Shown one piece after another: positions 13,567-13,646 of a stretch of DNA of 13,646 nt. The notes under the pieces are model-generated. The model saw only the letters and a list, made by a program, of their open reading frames with translations, did not search any database and was not told where the DNA came from. The translations under genes and the position numbers were made by a program. The stretch is from Candidatus Dormiibacterota bacterium (GTDB taxonomy: Bacteria > Chloroflexota > Dormibacteria > Aeolococcales > Aeolococcaceae), in NCBI GenBank assembly GCA_003170875.1, contig PMYJ01000146.1:8495-22140 (forward strand). Direction: 5' to 3'. Within the stretch, counting starts at the first letter, position 1, and the number at the start of each line of letters is the position of its first letter.

Positions 13567-13646
13567 CGGGCTAATGATGCGGCCCGGAGGCGGGAACGGT
13601 GCGCGTGGCGCCGCGATCCGCCGGGGTGGATGCCCATCACTGACCC

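Noticed and set aside
12520..13646. Integrative-element boundary suggested by the tyrosine recombinase
   Set aside because: No tRNA, att-like direct repeat, excisionase or composition shift is visible. Residue spacing fits a housekeeping Xer enzyme.
1..13646. CRISPR array, rRNA, tRNA or insertion sequence
   Set aside because: Reading both strands showed no regularly spaced long repeats, rRNA-like sequence, tRNA cloverleaf or transposase.

Overview
This is a GC-rich bacterial chromosomal window with no plasmid, phage or transposon signature. MutS and MutL are present, which most Actinomycetota lack. The LexA operators are of the Gram-positive 'Cheo box' type, and there is a large MalT-like ATPase fused to a BTAD effector. 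Several genes may be leaderless or nearly so. Together these suggest a high-GC Chloroflexota-type lineage (Candidatus Dormibacterota is my best guess), but this is inference and no rRNA marker is present.

Layout, left to right. (1) The 3' end of mutS overlaps mutL by four bases, forming a mismatch-repair operon (1-2231). (2) A 171-bp gap carries three 8-bp direct repeats spaced exactly 17 bp apart. It is followed by a 1108-residue signal-transduction ATPase with a C-terminal winged helix plus BTAD (2403-5729). (3) A small soluble protein of 64-68 residues is coupled to a secreted lipoprotein (5765-6442). (4) A 215-bp gap holds a GC hairpin and no convincing gene. It is followed by miaA (6658-7635) and lexA (7766-8410). 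(5) A two-helix membrane protein on the minus strand converges on lexA. Across a 213-bp gap it diverges from an exported trypsin-like protease (9206-9994). (6) A minus-strand LysM protein with an N-terminal membrane segment (10068-10376) converges on the protease across a hairpin. (7) Divergent from the LysM gene are a NUDIX hydrolase (10529-11047), a frameshifted alpha/beta hydrolase (11097-12007) and an OsmC-type peroxidase (12021-12509). (8) A minus-strand XerC/D-type tyrosine recombinase (12520-13566) converges on osmC. The last 80 bases show nothing I can assign.

The strongest functional story is an SOS module. The lexA promoter carries a LexA-box-like site, and two more sit in the LysM/NUDIX intergenic region. 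All three share GAAC-N4-GTTTGC. One lies in the spacer between a perfect TTGACA -35 and the -10 of the LysM gene. The longest open frame of that gene begins with a TTG that is in fact this -35 hexamer, so I re-place its start at GTG 10376. The resulting protein of about 102 residues has the YneA architecture (membrane anchor plus LysM), that is, a likely SOS-induced cell-division suppressor. Mismatch repair, LexA, the division suppressor, a MutT-like hydrolase, a peroxidase and a Xer recombinase make this a genome-maintenance neighbourhood.
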